Below, in pieces: positions 9,738 to 20,060 of a stretch of DNA of 64,000 bases. This DNA comes from Sporofaciens musculi. Lineage in GTDB: Bacteria; Bacillota; Clostridia; Lachnospirales; Lachnospiraceae. Location: positions 3,658,501 through 3,722,500 of the forward strand of contig NZ_WUQX01000001.1 in assembly GCF_009830285.1 (NCBI RefSeq), given 5' to 3'. Position 1 is the first letter of the stretch. Each line of letters begins with the position of its first letter. The position numbers were made by a program, and so were the translations under genes. The notes beneath the pieces were generated by a model. That model did not search any database, was not told the DNA's origin, and saw nothing but the letters and a program-made list of their open reading frames with translations.

Positions 9738-11441
9738 CTATGTTTCTTGTTTATGTTCTACTTTACAATTCTTTCTATAACAGGCAATTCCGTATTTGTG
9801 AATACATTTTATTCCACTCTGTTTCAACCTTTCCGTATACCCCATTTTTTCAATCTGTTTCATAGATTTTTTACATGTCGCATCATAGGAACCATTTTCC
9901 GCATATTTTACCTCAATGATGCATCCTGTTTTTTCAATAGGAACGGAAATCTCTATGTCCACGTATCCTACTCCCGATTCTGAATTAGATTTTACAATCC
10001 AACCTCCTTGTGCCTGAAACAGACCGAGCAGCATACCATGGTAAAAATTTTCTTTCATTTCTTTTTTAATGCATGTATCCCGAATACTAATCGAATCTTC
10101 CATATATTCATTCAATATTGCCTGTACTTTATCAGCCTCACCATTCTTTACTGCACTACACAAACACTCCCACCGCCCTGTATCACTGGTAACTCTGACA
10201 CGGAACCATGAACGTATTTTCTTTTCAAAGATTCCCCTAACTTCCCGATTTGGAATCACCAGTTTATGAGTACCCTCCTTAGCTGCACCTGCTTCTGTCA
10301 GATACCCTGTATAAAAAAGTACACTCCACAGATAATTCTGACGTACTTCATAATCTTTACTCTCAAGATCCGTATATGTCAGTTCCGGAATCAATGCTTT
10401 TTCTACACACTGGCCTGAAATCAATGCCTCAATCTCATCTTTGACGGTCGCATTAGAATTTTCAAGAATATCCTGTACAATCCCATTACTGCTGCTGTTT
10501 TCCCAATGTGCCTCCATTGGGGCAGTTATGGAACACCGGAATTTATCACACTGGTTCAATACATCCCAGGGACAATAAATTTCAGCATGTCCAAATTGAT
10601 AACCATCATACCATTCCTTCATCTTGTTATAGGTTTCTTCGATTCCATAATAATGTAGTATTTCTCTGACTTCAATATCTGTAAATCCAAAATATTCCGC
10701 AAAATCTACGTCTGAAATTGTCCTTACCTTAAAATTATTGAGCCCAGTAAATATACTCTCCTTTGCAATTCTTAAACATCCTGTTATGACCGCAAATTCC
10801 AGATTCACATTGGTCTTTAAAGCCTCGCTGAACATCACACGAATATGGTTTACCATCTCAGAATAGTAGTTTCTCTGATATGCTTTATCTAAAGGCACAT
10901 CATACTCGTCAATCAGAATTATGACTTTTTTACCATAATGCTTATGCAGCATTTCCGAAAGAAGATATAAGCTTTCTTCCTGTACTTCTTCCTCCAAATA
11001 CAGGGAGTACAATACCTTAAGAGTTTCTTTATCCACATCTCTTAACCGGTCACTTTCAAGGAGATATTGATGCCGGCGCGCCTCTTTTCTGATTGCCGAA
11101 GACATTCTCTTTAATGCAGCCTCATAGGATGAGCCGCTTACATCCTTCAGACTAATGGAAATAACAGGGTATTTTCCCATATACTGTTCGCAGAGAGCCG
11201 TATCTTTCGCGATTTCCAGCCCGTCAAATAAAGTCGGCTCTGTCCCAATCTCAAAAAAACTCTTGAGCATGTCCATATTCAGGCTCTTTCCAAAACGGCG
11301 GGGACGCGTAAAGAGATTGACGCTTCCCCAGGAAGCAAGCAAATCCCGAATAAACGCTGTTTTGTCAACATAATAGAAGCCCTTAGTCCTTATGTCGCTG
11401 AAAAATTCCATGCCTATTGGCAATTTCTTTTTTGTTTCCAT
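9738..11441 (-). CDS. AAA-ATPase-like protein with C-terminal PD-(D/E)XK nuclease domain
   Basis: Protein of 567 aa of the AAA-ATPase_like (PF09820) plus DUF1703/PD-(D/E)XK type. The N-terminus has a Walker A variant (TRPRRFGKSLNMDML, residues about 44-58) and a Walker B (KVIILIDEYDVPLDKAY). The middle is helical. The C-terminus has a PD-(D/E)XK core: GYVDIEISV, then IIEVKYAENG, then a conserved helix with KQIEKMGY. The family is abundant in gut Bacteroidetes and Firmicutes and is suspected to act on nucleic acid, without firm function. A paralogue sits at 43266-44957. No signal peptide. Confidence 0.85.
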   Translation of the reverse strand: METKKKLPIGMEFFSDIRTKGFYYVDKTAFIRDLLASWGSVNLFTRPRRFGKSLNMDMLKSFFEIGTEPTLFDGLEIAKDTALCEQYMGKYPVISISLKDVSGSSYEAALKRMSSAIRKEARRHQYLLESDRLRDVDKETLKVLYSLYLEEEVQEESLYLLSEMLHKHYGKKVIILIDEYDVPLDKAYQRNYYSEMVNHIRVMFSEALKTNVNLEFAVITGCLRIAKESIFTGLNNFKVRTISDVDFAEYFGFTDIEVREILHYYGIEETYNKMKEWYDGYQFGHAEIYCPWDVLNQCDKFRCSITAPMEAHWENSSSNGIVQDILENSNATVKDEIEALISGQCVEKALIPELTYTDLESKDYEVRQNYLWSVLFYTGYLTEAGAAKEGTHKLVIPNREVRGIFEKKIRSWFRVRVTSDTGRWECLCSAVKNGEADKVQAILNEYMEDSISIRDTCIKKEMKENFYHGMLLGLFQAQGGWIVKSNSESGVGYVDIEISVPIEKTGCIIEVKYAENGSYDATCKKSMKQIEKMGYTERLKQSGIKCIHKYGIACYRKNCKVEHKQET

Positions 11442-11463
11442 AGATTGAGCTCACCTCTTTAAT

Positions 11464-12077
11464 CTATTCTATACAGAATAATTTTTCTCCGTTTCCCTCA
11501 GAATCTAATCGAATCTTATCATGCCGGAAACATTTTTCCACAGAATCCACTTCCAAAGTCACAATATTTTCCTGCCATTCTTTATACGCTTTCACTTCTG
11601 CCGAAGAATTCAATCCACGCATAATCGTAGGCGAATAAGGTTGATTTCGTAGATTCCAGTCATTGCGATATGCTGTCTCCAAGACAATGCTGTCAATCTC
11701 CATATTCAAAAATGCGGCCAATGCTCTTGCATTCATGATTCCATATTGAAACTGATTTTTGATTTTCTTCCATTTATCGTGTTTGATACTTTTCTTAAAC
11801 TCCAAAATATGTAGCTGCCATTTTTTATTTCCAGTTTTTTTTATAAAAATGAACTTATCCGCACATTGGCAGGCTTTTTCTCTCTATCCAGATAAGGCAG
11901 AGTCCGTTTCTCTGGGAAATGGAAGACAACTGCCTCATCTTCAAATCTGCTTTTCAGCGATGCCAAGCCTTCTTTTTCTCCCTCTGTAATGAATATAACT
12001 TTTTCTTTATCCGAAACGACTGTATATTCGCCCGTCTGAAACAAATCCAGATTCCGCCTTAAATATTCAGGAATCAT
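11464..12077 (-). pseudogene. Frameshifted small partner of the ATPase (PD-(D/E)XK-like)
   Basis: Two overlapping pieces form one 204-residue protein if a single base is restored. The first reads MIPEYLRRNLDLFQT... to ...PYLDREKK; the second continues ACQCADKFIFIKK... to the stop at 11464. The break is in a run of five A (minus strand; plus 11875-11879); six would restore the frame, and the whole span is 614 nt, one short of a codon multiple. The joined protein has Asp...(about 15-17 aa)...LEFK, a PD-(D/E)XK-like pattern (CADKFIFIKK, WQLHILEFKKS). The start has AGGAGG 9 nt upstream. Could be a true mutation, slippage control or a base-call error. Confidence 0.65.
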
Positions 12078-12112
12078 CTGTACCTTCCTCCTGTTATATA
12101 TCCCCGATTCAC

Positions 12113-13516
12113 TCAAATATCATAGGTCAGCTCAAGCATTTCCTCAAAAGCATCACTGAAAGTCGTTGTCTCAAATCCCATCTCTGCGGCCTTTAATTCG
12201 ACAACCTGGGAACTGTCATTTCCCTGGCAGGAAAATTGATAAACTCCAACATCCTCTGTTCCAAGTAAATCCTGTTCTTCAATCTTGTATTTAGCCATAA
12301 GCTCCTGCTTTTTATGGCTGTTTTTCACACGAAGCATATTATTGATATGTTGGATCATGATATCGCTGTGAGTAGTCATAGTTACAGGAACTCCCATATT
12401 GCACAGACGCACCAGGACTCTCGCAACCAGGACTTGCAATTTGGGATGCATACACATCTCCGGTTCTTCGATAAACATTTGTGACATTCCATAGCGATAT
12501 TTACACAGTAGGTATAAAGGCGTAATCTCCGTCACGATTGCAGAAGCCAGATACATCTGGATTGGTTCATTGAGTGTTTCTGGTTTATACATAAAAGACT
12601 TAGATATTGCATTTTGGATTTCTACCTTCCCATGCAAGATTGTCTGTTCAATGAAATCTGCCAACTGTTCTAATTTTTGTCTTCCAGATTCCCTATCTCC
12701 TATATTATTCAATAATTTCAAAAAACTAATTACCGGTTTCGTGAAATAAGAATCCTGTTCTTCCCGTATATCTTCTTGAATGACATTGCTAAACCGATTG
12801 AAGCTATTTTCATATATATTATTAATCAGCAAATTCTTTGATAACACAAATCCTGTCCGCGACGAAGGAAGAAATACAGTATTATTTTGTCCTATCCTCT
12901 GCACTCTCTTACTCCCACTGATCCACAGACGCAAAAAAACCCTCAATATAAATTCAACATACCGCCCTGTCTGCGTCATATAGTCGTCCACTATGCGAAT
13001 TCCTATCCAATATCCAGAATCAATCCAAATACATATCATTTTTATATATTCATGTTCAACATCTTCTTTTTCCCACCTGTTTCGCCTATCCTCGCCATAC
13101 TCTATTCTTGTCTCAATTTTTAAATCCGCTAAACCTTCTATCACCAATTCTAATTTCCCGATATACATATCTTTATTAAATATATCTGAAACAAATTGAT
13201 CCTTATTTTGCTCAATACAACAATTCAATAAACGCCAAAACCGTCCAACCCATTCCTGAGAAAAACTCCTTATTTCTTCTCCCCCTCCAATTAGTTCTCT
13301 CACATAGCGCTCACATTCTTCATATAATTTAGAATTCCTGACTTCATCCGTCAAATGAGTCAATATTTCGCTAGTATCCGACAAAAGCCCCCAAAGCAGG
13401 CTCATCAGATAACTCTTACCACTATTATTATCTCCTACAAACATCATCATCGGTTTCATCTCTAATTCGGCATGTTTTATTTTACCAAAATCTTCAACGA
13501 TTACTCTTCTTTTCAT
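12113..13516 (-). CDS. AAA/ABC-type ATPase (OLD/SMC-like), putative defence ATPase
   Basis: ATPase of 467 aa. Walker A is GDNNSGKS (residues about 29-36), Walker B is MFIEEPEMCMHPKLQVL, and an H-switch follows in TMTTHSDIMIQHINNML. This is the architecture of OLD-family and related defence ATPases that pair with a nuclease or toxin. Start placed at MKRRVIVEDF, with GGAGAGG 6 nt upstream. The next gene (frameshifted) begins 35 bp downstream and is its likely effector. No TOPRIM domain is seen, so it is not a full OLD nuclease. Slightly AT-richer than neighbours. Confidence 0.8.
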   Translation of the reverse strand: MKRRVIVEDFGKIKHAELEMKPMMMFVGDNNSGKSYLMSLLWGLLSDTSEILTHLTDEVRNSKLYEECERYVRELIGGGEEIRSFSQEWVGRFWRLLNCCIEQNKDQFVSDIFNKDMYIGKLELVIEGLADLKIETRIEYGEDRRNRWEKEDVEHEYIKMICIWIDSGYWIGIRIVDDYMTQTGRYVEFILRVFLRLWISGSKRVQRIGQNNTVFLPSSRTGFVLSKNLLINNIYENSFNRFSNVIQEDIREEQDSYFTKPVISFLKLLNNIGDRESGRQKLEQLADFIEQTILHGKVEIQNAISKSFMYKPETLNEPIQMYLASAIVTEITPLYLLCKYRYGMSQMFIEEPEMCMHPKLQVLVARVLVRLCNMGVPVTMTTHSDIMIQHINNMLRVKNSHKKQELMAKYKIEEQDLLGTEDVGVYQFSCQGNDSSQVVELKAAEMGFETTTFSDAFEEMLELTYDI

Positions 13517-13708
13517 ATGATGACCTCTCCTAAAAAACATTGTTTACTTAACTCAACCAAATCTCATCTGCAATCCGCTAAACTAACCATGATACCCCTA
13601 TCATAGCCGATCGAATTTAGAATATCAAGTATGGATATCCTCTATTTTTCCACATTTCTTTCAGCAATATGCCGCATCACCCGCACAAAAACTACATCCC
13701 CTGCATTT

Positions 13709-14812
13709 TCAAAGCAAGAACTCGCACATTACCCCATTGCTGACGTCAATCCCCCTTTCTGTCAGCCGCACAAACTCCCCCTCTCCTTCCATAAGCCCCA
13801 TTGTGTACATCTTCCCCAACACCTTTCCATATACTTCCTCCATCCCACGCCCGAAGCTTTCCTCAAACTTCGCCTTTGACACGCCCTCCATTTTCCGAAG
13901 TCCCAGAAACATAAACTCCTCCATCTGTTCCCGCACACTTAACCCCACAGGCTCCTCCCCATAATTCCATCTCCTGTTATCCATAAGGGACGCTGCCCCC
14001 GTACCAATCCCAAGATACTCCGTCCGATTCCAATAACCCAGATTATGCCTGCACTCATACCCTGGCAGGGCATAATTGGAGATTTCATACCTGCAATATC
14101 CATAATCCTTAAGAAGCTTGGCTGTGCGCCAGTACATCCGCCGTTCCTCCTCCTCAGAGGGCAGCTCGTCCACATGGCCTCCTTTTCCGTATCTCTCGAA
14201 AAACGGCGTCCCTTCCTCAATGATCAGACTGTACGCTGAGATATGCTCTGGCCTAAGCCCCAAAACCTTTTTAAGAGTCCTCTCCCATCCTTCTACGGTC
14301 TGCCTCGGAATTGCCGACATCAAATCCACATTGATATTCCCAAATCCCATCTCTCTTGCCAGCCCGTAAGTGGAAAGAAATTCTTCGTAAGTATGAATCC
14401 TCCCAAGAAGCTGCAATTCCTCATTCTTTGCTGACTGAAGGCCAATGCTTAGGCGGTTAATCCCCGCCTTAAGATATGCCTTAAGTTTTTCCTCGGTCAC
14501 AGTGCCAGGATTCACCTCTATGGTAATCTCCGCATCCCCATCAACCGTAAACGTGTCCCTGACCGCATCAAAAATCCCAAGAAGCTGCTCTTTATCCAAT
14601 ATTGAAGGCGTCCCGCCGCCAACGAAAATGCTGACAACATGATAAGCCTTCGCCAGCTCACCGTAGGTACGGATCTGCCGGCAAAGGCTTTCTGCATACT
14701 CCTGCCGTTCCCCTTTAGACGAAGGGGCTGACAGGAAATCACAGTATTGACATTTTTTGATACAAAAAGGGACATGGATATATAATTCTAATTCTTTCTT
14801 TTCATTTCCCAC
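13709..14812 (-). CDS. hemW: Radical SAM heme chaperone HemW (HemN-like)
   Basis: Protein of 367 aa. The radical SAM cysteines are Cys17, Cys21 and Cys24 (CIKKCQYCDF), followed by the VGGGTPS motif and IEVNPGT. The CxxxCxxC is followed by Asp rather than the Phe/Tyr pattern of true coproporphyrinogen dehydrogenase, and length fits HemW, which delivers heme. The start is GTG with AGGT about 8 nt before. It lies 18 bp downstream of lepA, the classic lepA-hemW pair. Confidence 0.92.
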   Translation of the reverse strand: MGNEKKELELYIHVPFCIKKCQYCDFLSAPSSKGERQEYAESLCRQIRTYGELAKAYHVVSIFVGGGTPSILDKEQLLGIFDAVRDTFTVDGDAEITIEVNPGTVTEEKLKAYLKAGINRLSIGLQSAKNEELQLLGRIHTYEEFLSTYGLAREMGFGNINVDLMSAIPRQTVEGWERTLKKVLGLRPEHISAYSLIIEEGTPFFERYGKGGHVDELPSEEEERRMYWRTAKLLKDYGYCRYEISNYALPGYECRHNLGYWNRTEYLGIGTGAASLMDNRRWNYGEEPVGLSVREQMEEFMFLGLRKMEGVSKAKFEESFGRGMEEVYGKVLGKMYTMGLMEGEGEFVRLTERGIDVSNGVMCEFLL

Positions 14813-14830
14813 AATCTAATACCTGTACCC

Positions 14831-16645
14831 TTACTTATCATCCAGCTTCAGGACGCTCATAAATGCTTTCTGCGGAATCTCTACATTACCCACCTGGCGC
14901 ATCCGCTTCTTACCCTCCTTCTGCTTCTCCAGAAGCTTTCTCTTACGGCTGATATCTCCGCCGTAACACTTGGCAAGCACGTCCTTACGCATGGCCTTGA
15001 CCGTCTCTCTTGCGATAATCTTGCTTCCGATTGCCGCCTGGATTGGAATCTCAAAAAGCTGCCTCGGAATCTCCTCTTTTAACTTCTCGCACATCTTACG
15101 CCCGCGCTCATAAGCCGTATCAGCATGGATAATGAAGGATAAGGCGTCCACCTCCTCCTTATTAATCAGAATATCCAGCTTCACCAGATTAGACTGTACA
15201 TAGTCATCCATCTCATAGTCAAACGACGCATAGCCTCTGGAACGTGATTTCAACGCATCGAAGAAATCATAGATAATCTCATTCAAGGGCAAATGATACC
15301 GAAGCACAGCCCTTGTCTCCTCGATATACTCCATCCCGTCGTACACTCCCCTGCGTTCCTGGCAGAGATCCATAATCGCCCCGATAAATTCGGACGTAAC
15401 CATAATCTCTGCCTTCACCATAGGCTCCTCCATATAGTCAATCTCCGACGGGTCCGGAAGATTGGAGGGATTCGTAAGCTCAATCACATCACCGTTGGTC
15501 TTATGCACCTTGTAAATAACCCCTGGCGCCGTAGTCACCAAATCCAGATTATACTCTCTCTCCAAACGCTCTTGGATAATCTCCAGATGGAGAAGCCCCA
15601 AGAACCCACAGCGATATCCAAACCCTAAGGCAATAGAAGTCTCTGGCTCAAACTGCAGGGAGGCGTCATTCAACTGAAGCTTCTCCAACGCATCCCGAAG
15701 GTCGGGATACTTCGCCCCGTCAGCAGGATACATGCCACAGTACACCATTGGATTAACCTTCTTGTAGCCTGGAAGGGGAGTGGCACATGGATTGGAGGCA
15801 TCCGTAATCGTGTCGCCCACCCTGGTATCCTTCACATTCTTAAGGCTTGCCGTGATATAGCCCACCATGCCTGCACTCAGTTCGTCACAGGGAATAAACT
15901 GTCCCGCGCCGAAATATCCTACTTCGACCACCTCTGCCTTAGCGCCGGTAGCCATCATCAGAATAGGCGTCCCTCTCCTGACGGCTCCTTCCTTAATTCT
16001 GCAAAATACAATCACACCCTTATAGGAATCGTACAGGGAGTCAAAAATCAGCGCTTTAAGCGGCGCCGACGAATCTCCCTGGGGCGCGGGAATCTTCTCT
16101 ACAATCTGTTCCAGAACCTCCTCCACATTCAGCCCTGTCTTTGCCGAAATCTGCGGGGCGTCCATAGCCTCAATCCCGATGACATCCTCAATCTCCTCAA
16201 TCACCCTCTCCGGCTCTGCACTTGGAAGGTCAATCTTATTAATCACCGGCATCACGTCCAGATCATGGTCTAACGCCAGATAAACGTTGGCCAAGGTCTG
16301 GGCCTCCACCCCCTGGGCGGCATCTACCACCAGAATCGCCCCGTCGCACGCCGCAAGGCTTCTGGACACCTCATAATTGAAATCCACATGTCCCGGCGTA
16401 TCAATCAGGTTGAAAATATATTCCTCCCCGTTCTTCGCCTGATAGACGATACGCACCGCCTGGGCCTTGATGGTAATCCCTCTCTCCCTCTCAAGGTCCA
16501 TATTGTCCAAAACCTGAGACTGCATCTCCCTGCTGGTCAGAAGCCCCGTCTTCTCAATAATCCGGTCAGCCAGCGTGGATTTCCCATGGTCTATATGTGC
16601 GATAATACAAAAATTACGAATCTTACTCTGCTCTATTCCTGCCAC
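14831..16645 (-). CDS. lepA: Elongation factor 4 (LepA)
   Basis: Translational GTPase of 604 aa that acts on stalled or mistranslocated ribosomes. G1 is [13 protein letters not shown], switch II region is [21 protein letters not shown]4 is NKIDLPSA. The LepA-specific C-terminal domain is complete and ends with the Lys/Arg-rich [20 protein letters not shown]. It is co-directional with holA upstream (43-bp gap) and hemW downstream. Confidence 0.98.
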   Translation of the reverse strand: MAGIEQSKIRNFCIIAHIDHGKSTLADRIIEKTGLLTSREMQSQVLDNMDLERERGITIKAQAVRIVYQAKNGEEYIFNLIDTPGHVDFNYEVSRSLAACDGAILVVDAAQGVEAQTLANVYLALDHDLDVMPVINKIDLPSAEPERVIEEIEDVIGIEAMDAPQISAKTGLNVEEVLEQIVEKIPAPQGDSSAPLKALIFDSLYDSYKGVIVFCRIKEGAVRRGTPILMMATGAKAEVVEVGYFGAGQFIPCDELSAGMVGYITASLKNVKDTRVGDTITDASNPCATPLPGYKKVNPMVYCGMYPADGAKYPDLRDALEKLQLNDASLQFEPETSIALGFGYRCGFLGLLHLEIIQERLEREYNLDLVTTAPGVIYKVHKTNGDVIELTNPSNLPDPSEIDYMEEPMVKAEIMVTSEFIGAIMDLCQERRGVYDGMEYIEETRAVLRYHLPLNEIIYDFFDALKSRSRGYASFDYEMDDYVQSNLVKLDILINKEEVDALSFIIHADTAYERGRKMCEKLKEEIPRQLFEIPIQAAIGSKIIARETVKAMRKDVLAKCYGGDISRKRKLLEKQKEGKKRMRQVGNVEIPQKAFMSVLKLDDK

Positions 16646-16688
16646 TATTTTCGTTCCCCTAACTTCATAAATTTTATCAAAAAATACC

Positions 16689-17666
16689 CTACGCGCTGAA
16701 TTTTACGATAAATATCTCCACGCTCATCACATCATTCAGCCGCCCTGTCTTCACCATTTCTTCCATATTGGCAGCCTCCTCCATAATATTACGAAGCTCT
16801 GCCTTGGTAAACGTCCTGCTCTGCTGCATGTACTTCCCCGCAACAAAGGGATGGAGTTTCGCCGTCTTTGCAATCTGGGACTTATCGTTTCCCCTCCCCA
16901 TCAAATCCTTTACTTCCAACAGAAGTTTAAACTGGCGCGTCAAAAGATAGAGAATCCGCATTGGCGGCTCTTTTAACGCAAGCAGATCGTAATAGTAATT
17001 CAAAGCCAGTCTTTGCTTTTTCGCCGCAACCGCCTCAATCATATCAAAAATCTTATTGGAAATCTGGGTCGTACAGATATCGTCGATATCTGCAGCAGTA
17101 ATCTCGTTCTGACCCAATGTGTAAGAAAATAACTTTTCCAACTCCTTTTCCAGATTCTCCATATCCGTACCTGTCTTGGACACCAGATAGCGGGCGGTAG
17201 ATTCCTTAATCTGCCGCCCCTCTCTCTTTACATTGCCCGCAATCCAGTAGAGCAGCGTTTTCTCGTCCTGACGCCCCATCTCCACGATCCGGCCTTTATC
17301 CTTCACAGCCTTGTACATCTTTCCCCGCTTGTCTACTTCATTTTCAATAAAGAGAATACATACGGTATCTGGCATGGCCTTAATATAGTCCGCCATCTCC
17401 GGCGTGGCATTCTTGAAAAAACCGGAATTCTCCACCACCACCAGCCGCCTCTTAGCAAAAAACGGCATGGTCTCCGCCAGATCAATAATCTCCGCCGGAT
17501 TGATTCCTTTTCCCTCATAATATGCATAATTCATGGTATCCCCGTCCGAAACCACGGCTTTTGTCATCCGGTCCTTGTACTGCTTCTTCAGATACGTCTC
17601 CTCCCCGTACAGGAGATAGACGCTCTTAAACTGTCCGGATTTGATATCTTCATTCAGACTCTTCAT
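16689..17666 (-). CDS. holA: DNA polymerase III subunit delta
   Basis: Clamp-loader delta subunit, 325 aa. The N-terminal signature [18 protein letters not shown] matches HolA, followed by [12 protein letters not shown] and the collar-domain helices near the C-terminus. It helps open the beta clamp during DNA replication. The start lies 3 bp after the stop of the upstream oxidase gene, so they form one transcript. Confidence 0.95.
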   Translation of the reverse strand: MKSLNEDIKSGQFKSVYLLYGEETYLKKQYKDRMTKAVVSDGDTMNYAYYEGKGINPAEIIDLAETMPFFAKRRLVVVENSGFFKNATPEMADYIKAMPDTVCILFIENEVDKRGKMYKAVKDKGRIVEMGRQDEKTLLYWIAGNVKREGRQIKESTARYLVSKTGTDMENLEKELEKLFSYTLGQNEITAADIDDICTTQISNKIFDMIEAVAAKKQRLALNYYYDLLALKEPPMRILYLLTRQFKLLLEVKDLMGRGNDKSQIAKTAKLHPFVAGKYMQQSRTFTKAELRNIMEEAANMEEMVKTGRLNDVMSVEIFIVKFSA

Positions 17667-17669
17667 GGA

Positions 17670-18683
17670 CTACCTTACCATATCTCTCGTAATCTCCTCC
17701 AGAGAATGTGCGCCGCACATAGCCATAGCATCCTCCAACTCGGAAATCAGCTTCGCGGTGTAAACCTTCACCCCTTCTGCCGCCCCGCCATATACGGCAG
17801 TCACGAATGGACGCCCGATCAAAACCGCATCTGCGCCAAGCGCAAGAGCCTTGAATACGTCCACTCCGGAGCGGATTCCACCGTCAACGAAAATCTTCAT
17901 ATGGTCTCCTACTGCGTCGGCAATCTCCTCCAGCACCTCTGCCGTTGCCGGACACTGATCAAGCACCCGTCCGCCGTGGTTCGACACAACGATTGCCGAG
18001 GCATTGGCTTCCTTTGCCTTAAGAGCGCCCTTTACAGTCATGACTCCTTTCACTACAAACGGCACCCCTGCCGCATCCACAATCTCTTTTAAATCCTTCA
18101 CAGACTTGCTTCCTGCCGGCGGAGTCAGATTCTTCAAAAACGGAAGCCCTGCGGCGTCGATATCCATTGCAACAGCAAAAGAACCGCACTCCTTAATCAA
18201 GGCCAGCTTCTCCTTCAATGTGTTGATATCCCAGGGCTTCACCGTCGGAATTCCGGTTCCGTCCTTTTTCCCGATAGCCTTTGTCGCAGCCTCCATAACT
18301 GCCGGATTGGTCCCGTCTCCCGTAAATGCGGCTATCCCCGCATCTGCACAGGCTGATACCAGAATATCATTGTATTCCAAATCGTCATATTTATCGCCAT
18401 AATGAAGCTTCATGGCGCCTATTGGCGCGGCAAAAATCGGCGCCTTAAAAGTCCTCCCAAATAAGTTAAGGGAAGTATCCACAGGCTTATTCTCACAGAT
18501 TGTATCCATATTCACGAAAATCTCCTGCCATTTATTGTAATTCCGAATCGCCACGGTTCCCGTTCCTTTTGCGCCAGGCCCCGGAATCTTACTGCCGCAC
18601 GCCTTTCCATTACAAACCGGACACGCCTTGCAGATCTCTCCTACACAGGTTCTTGCATTTGCTAATACTTCTTCATATAACAT
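17670..18683 (-). CDS. FMN-dependent alpha-hydroxy-acid oxidising protein
   Basis: TIM-barrel flavoprotein of 337 aa of the lactate oxidase/glycolate oxidase family. Visible hallmarks are FAAPIGAMKLHYGD, the catalytic SNHGGRVLDQCPA (the His/Arg pair of the active site), and the FMN-phosphate segment VDGGIRSGVDVFKALALGADAV. The N-terminus carries a cysteine cluster (CKACPVCNGKACGSK) not found in classical lactate oxidase and typical of the clostridial version, possibly for metal binding or redox coupling. Substrate unknown. Confidence 0.88.
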   Translation of the reverse strand: MLYEEVLANARTCVGEICKACPVCNGKACGSKIPGPGAKGTGTVAIRNYNKWQEIFVNMDTICENKPVDTSLNLFGRTFKAPIFAAPIGAMKLHYGDKYDDLEYNDILVSACADAGIAAFTGDGTNPAVMEAATKAIGKKDGTGIPTVKPWDINTLKEKLALIKECGSFAVAMDIDAAGLPFLKNLTPPAGSKSVKDLKEIVDAAGVPFVVKGVMTVKGALKAKEANASAIVVSNHGGRVLDQCPATAEVLEEIADAVGDHMKIFVDGGIRSGVDVFKALALGADAVLIGRPFVTAVYGGAAEGVKVYTAKLISELEDAMAMCGAHSLEEITRDMVR

Positions 18684-18727
18684 CTTTCTTTTCCTCCATT
18701 TTCTTTTTTATACCCGAAGGGTATGCC

Positions 18728-19867
18728 TTACGGTGTGCCCTTGGTTATATTATAACTCCATCTGCCTGTCAGCCGTCGGAACGCTTCTGCCAAGGCAAAT
18801 GTAATGAAATAATTTAAAACCATCACAAAGATACGGCTGGCTGTACTGCTGCCCGTCAGCCCGAAATATGCAAAATAACCGTAGATTACCGGATGGATTA
18901 AAAACATATACGCGGAATCGTTTCCCAATATTACAAGCGGCCTTAAAGACAAGCTTCTGGTGAGGATTCCCTTAGAGCTGTGCAGACTCCATAAAAGTAC
19001 AGTATTGGGGATAATCCACACTACACTCCTCACTAGCCATTCCGGTATGGACACAAAGAAAATCAGCATGGCAATCACGATTCCAAAGATTATGCCCGAA
19101 ATTCCGGATATTTTCCCAAATGGCAGCGATAAACCGGCCTCTGCCGATGAAAGCCTGTCATCCTTACAGGAACACGCGTCACAAAATACCCTCTGGGTAA
19201 ACATTCCCACAATCATTGCAGTCATATACTCTCCCAGACGCGACAGAGGGAAGATATAAATCCAGTATTCTACATTCCAGTCCGTCCGCCCAATCAGAAA
19301 ACAATAGCTAAACTGTAATATCCATATGGCAAATATAGCTTTAAGCGCTGTCTTGAACTTTTTATTCTCCAACATATGCGCTGTCTTATGAAGCAGCACA
19401 GGCGTCAAAAGACTGATGACTGCATAGGCGGACAAAAACCAGGAAACACCGTTAAATCCCCAGTAATACTTTGGATACAGGGATTTCGTCAGGGTGACAC
19501 TCATCAGAAATACAAGACCCCAGAACAGAAGACCCGACGGACCGCTTTGGCGTATCTGCTCAGGGATTCCGGAAACAGGGATACACAGAAGGGTCATGAT
19601 AATATGCAGCAGGTACAACTTCTTTATGTGGCGCAGCATATAAAAGATACTGCTCTTTAAGTCCTTTGGAGGATGTTTTCCATTAGACCAGGATATACCG
19701 TTCAGATAACCGCTTAACATGAAAAACATGCTGACTGACCATGCCGCATACGTGGACAAACCAGGATTATTATAATGGTAGAAAATGATTCCTGCCAATG
19801 CGATGGTTCGCAAACCCTGGAATGCTTCAATCTTCGTATTTGACGAAACCGCGGTCTCCTTCCCCAT
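18728..19867 (-). CDS. Acyltransferase 3 family membrane protein
   Basis: Integral membrane protein of 379 aa with about ten hydrophobic helices. The N-terminus shows the family pattern IEAFQGLRTIALAGIIFYHY (catalytic His is probably in FYHY) and FFMLSGYLNG. Such proteins transfer acyl groups to surface glycans or lipids. It stands alone between the oxidase gene and the divergent barnase gene, so the substrate cannot be inferred. Confidence 0.86.
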   Translation of the reverse strand: MGKETAVSSNTKIEAFQGLRTIALAGIIFYHYNNPGLSTYAAWSVSMFFMLSGYLNGISWSNGKHPPKDLKSSIFYMLRHIKKLYLLHIIMTLLCIPVSGIPEQIRQSGPSGLLFWGLVFLMSVTLTKSLYPKYYWGFNGVSWFLSAYAVISLLTPVLLHKTAHMLENKKFKTALKAIFAIWILQFSYCFLIGRTDWNVEYWIYIFPLSRLGEYMTAMIVGMFTQRVFCDACSCKDDRLSSAEAGLSLPFGKISGISGIIFGIVIAMLIFFVSIPEWLVRSVVWIIPNTVLLWSLHSSKGILTRSLSLRPLVILGNDSAYMFLIHPVIYGYFAYFGLTGSSTASRIFVMVLNYFITFALAEAFRRLTGRWSYNITKGTP

Positions 19868-20060
19868 TCTTTTGACCCTTTCTTCTGCTTGTCCTGCCGC
19901 CTCTTTAATACGCCCAGGCTCACCTGTGTGCTATCCGATAGACTTAGTATAATGTAGAAGTTTTACTTTTACAAGGTTTTTAATATCTATTATTCAATGA
20001 TTTTTTATAGCAAGGGTTTCCGACGTATGTTATAGTATAAATTAGGAGGGTGTATTAATT

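Noticed and set aside
11464..11805. Independent 113-aa gene starting at a TTG
   Set aside because: The frame continues upstream of the TTG with similarity in style to the preceding piece, and there is no ribosome-binding site; better explained as the second half of a frameshifted gene.
11875..11879. Programmed -1 frameshift at the A run of the nuclease-like gene
   Set aside because: The zero-frame heptamer is G AAA AAG, so the P-site tRNA would mispair at its first base after a slip; a plain deletion fits better.
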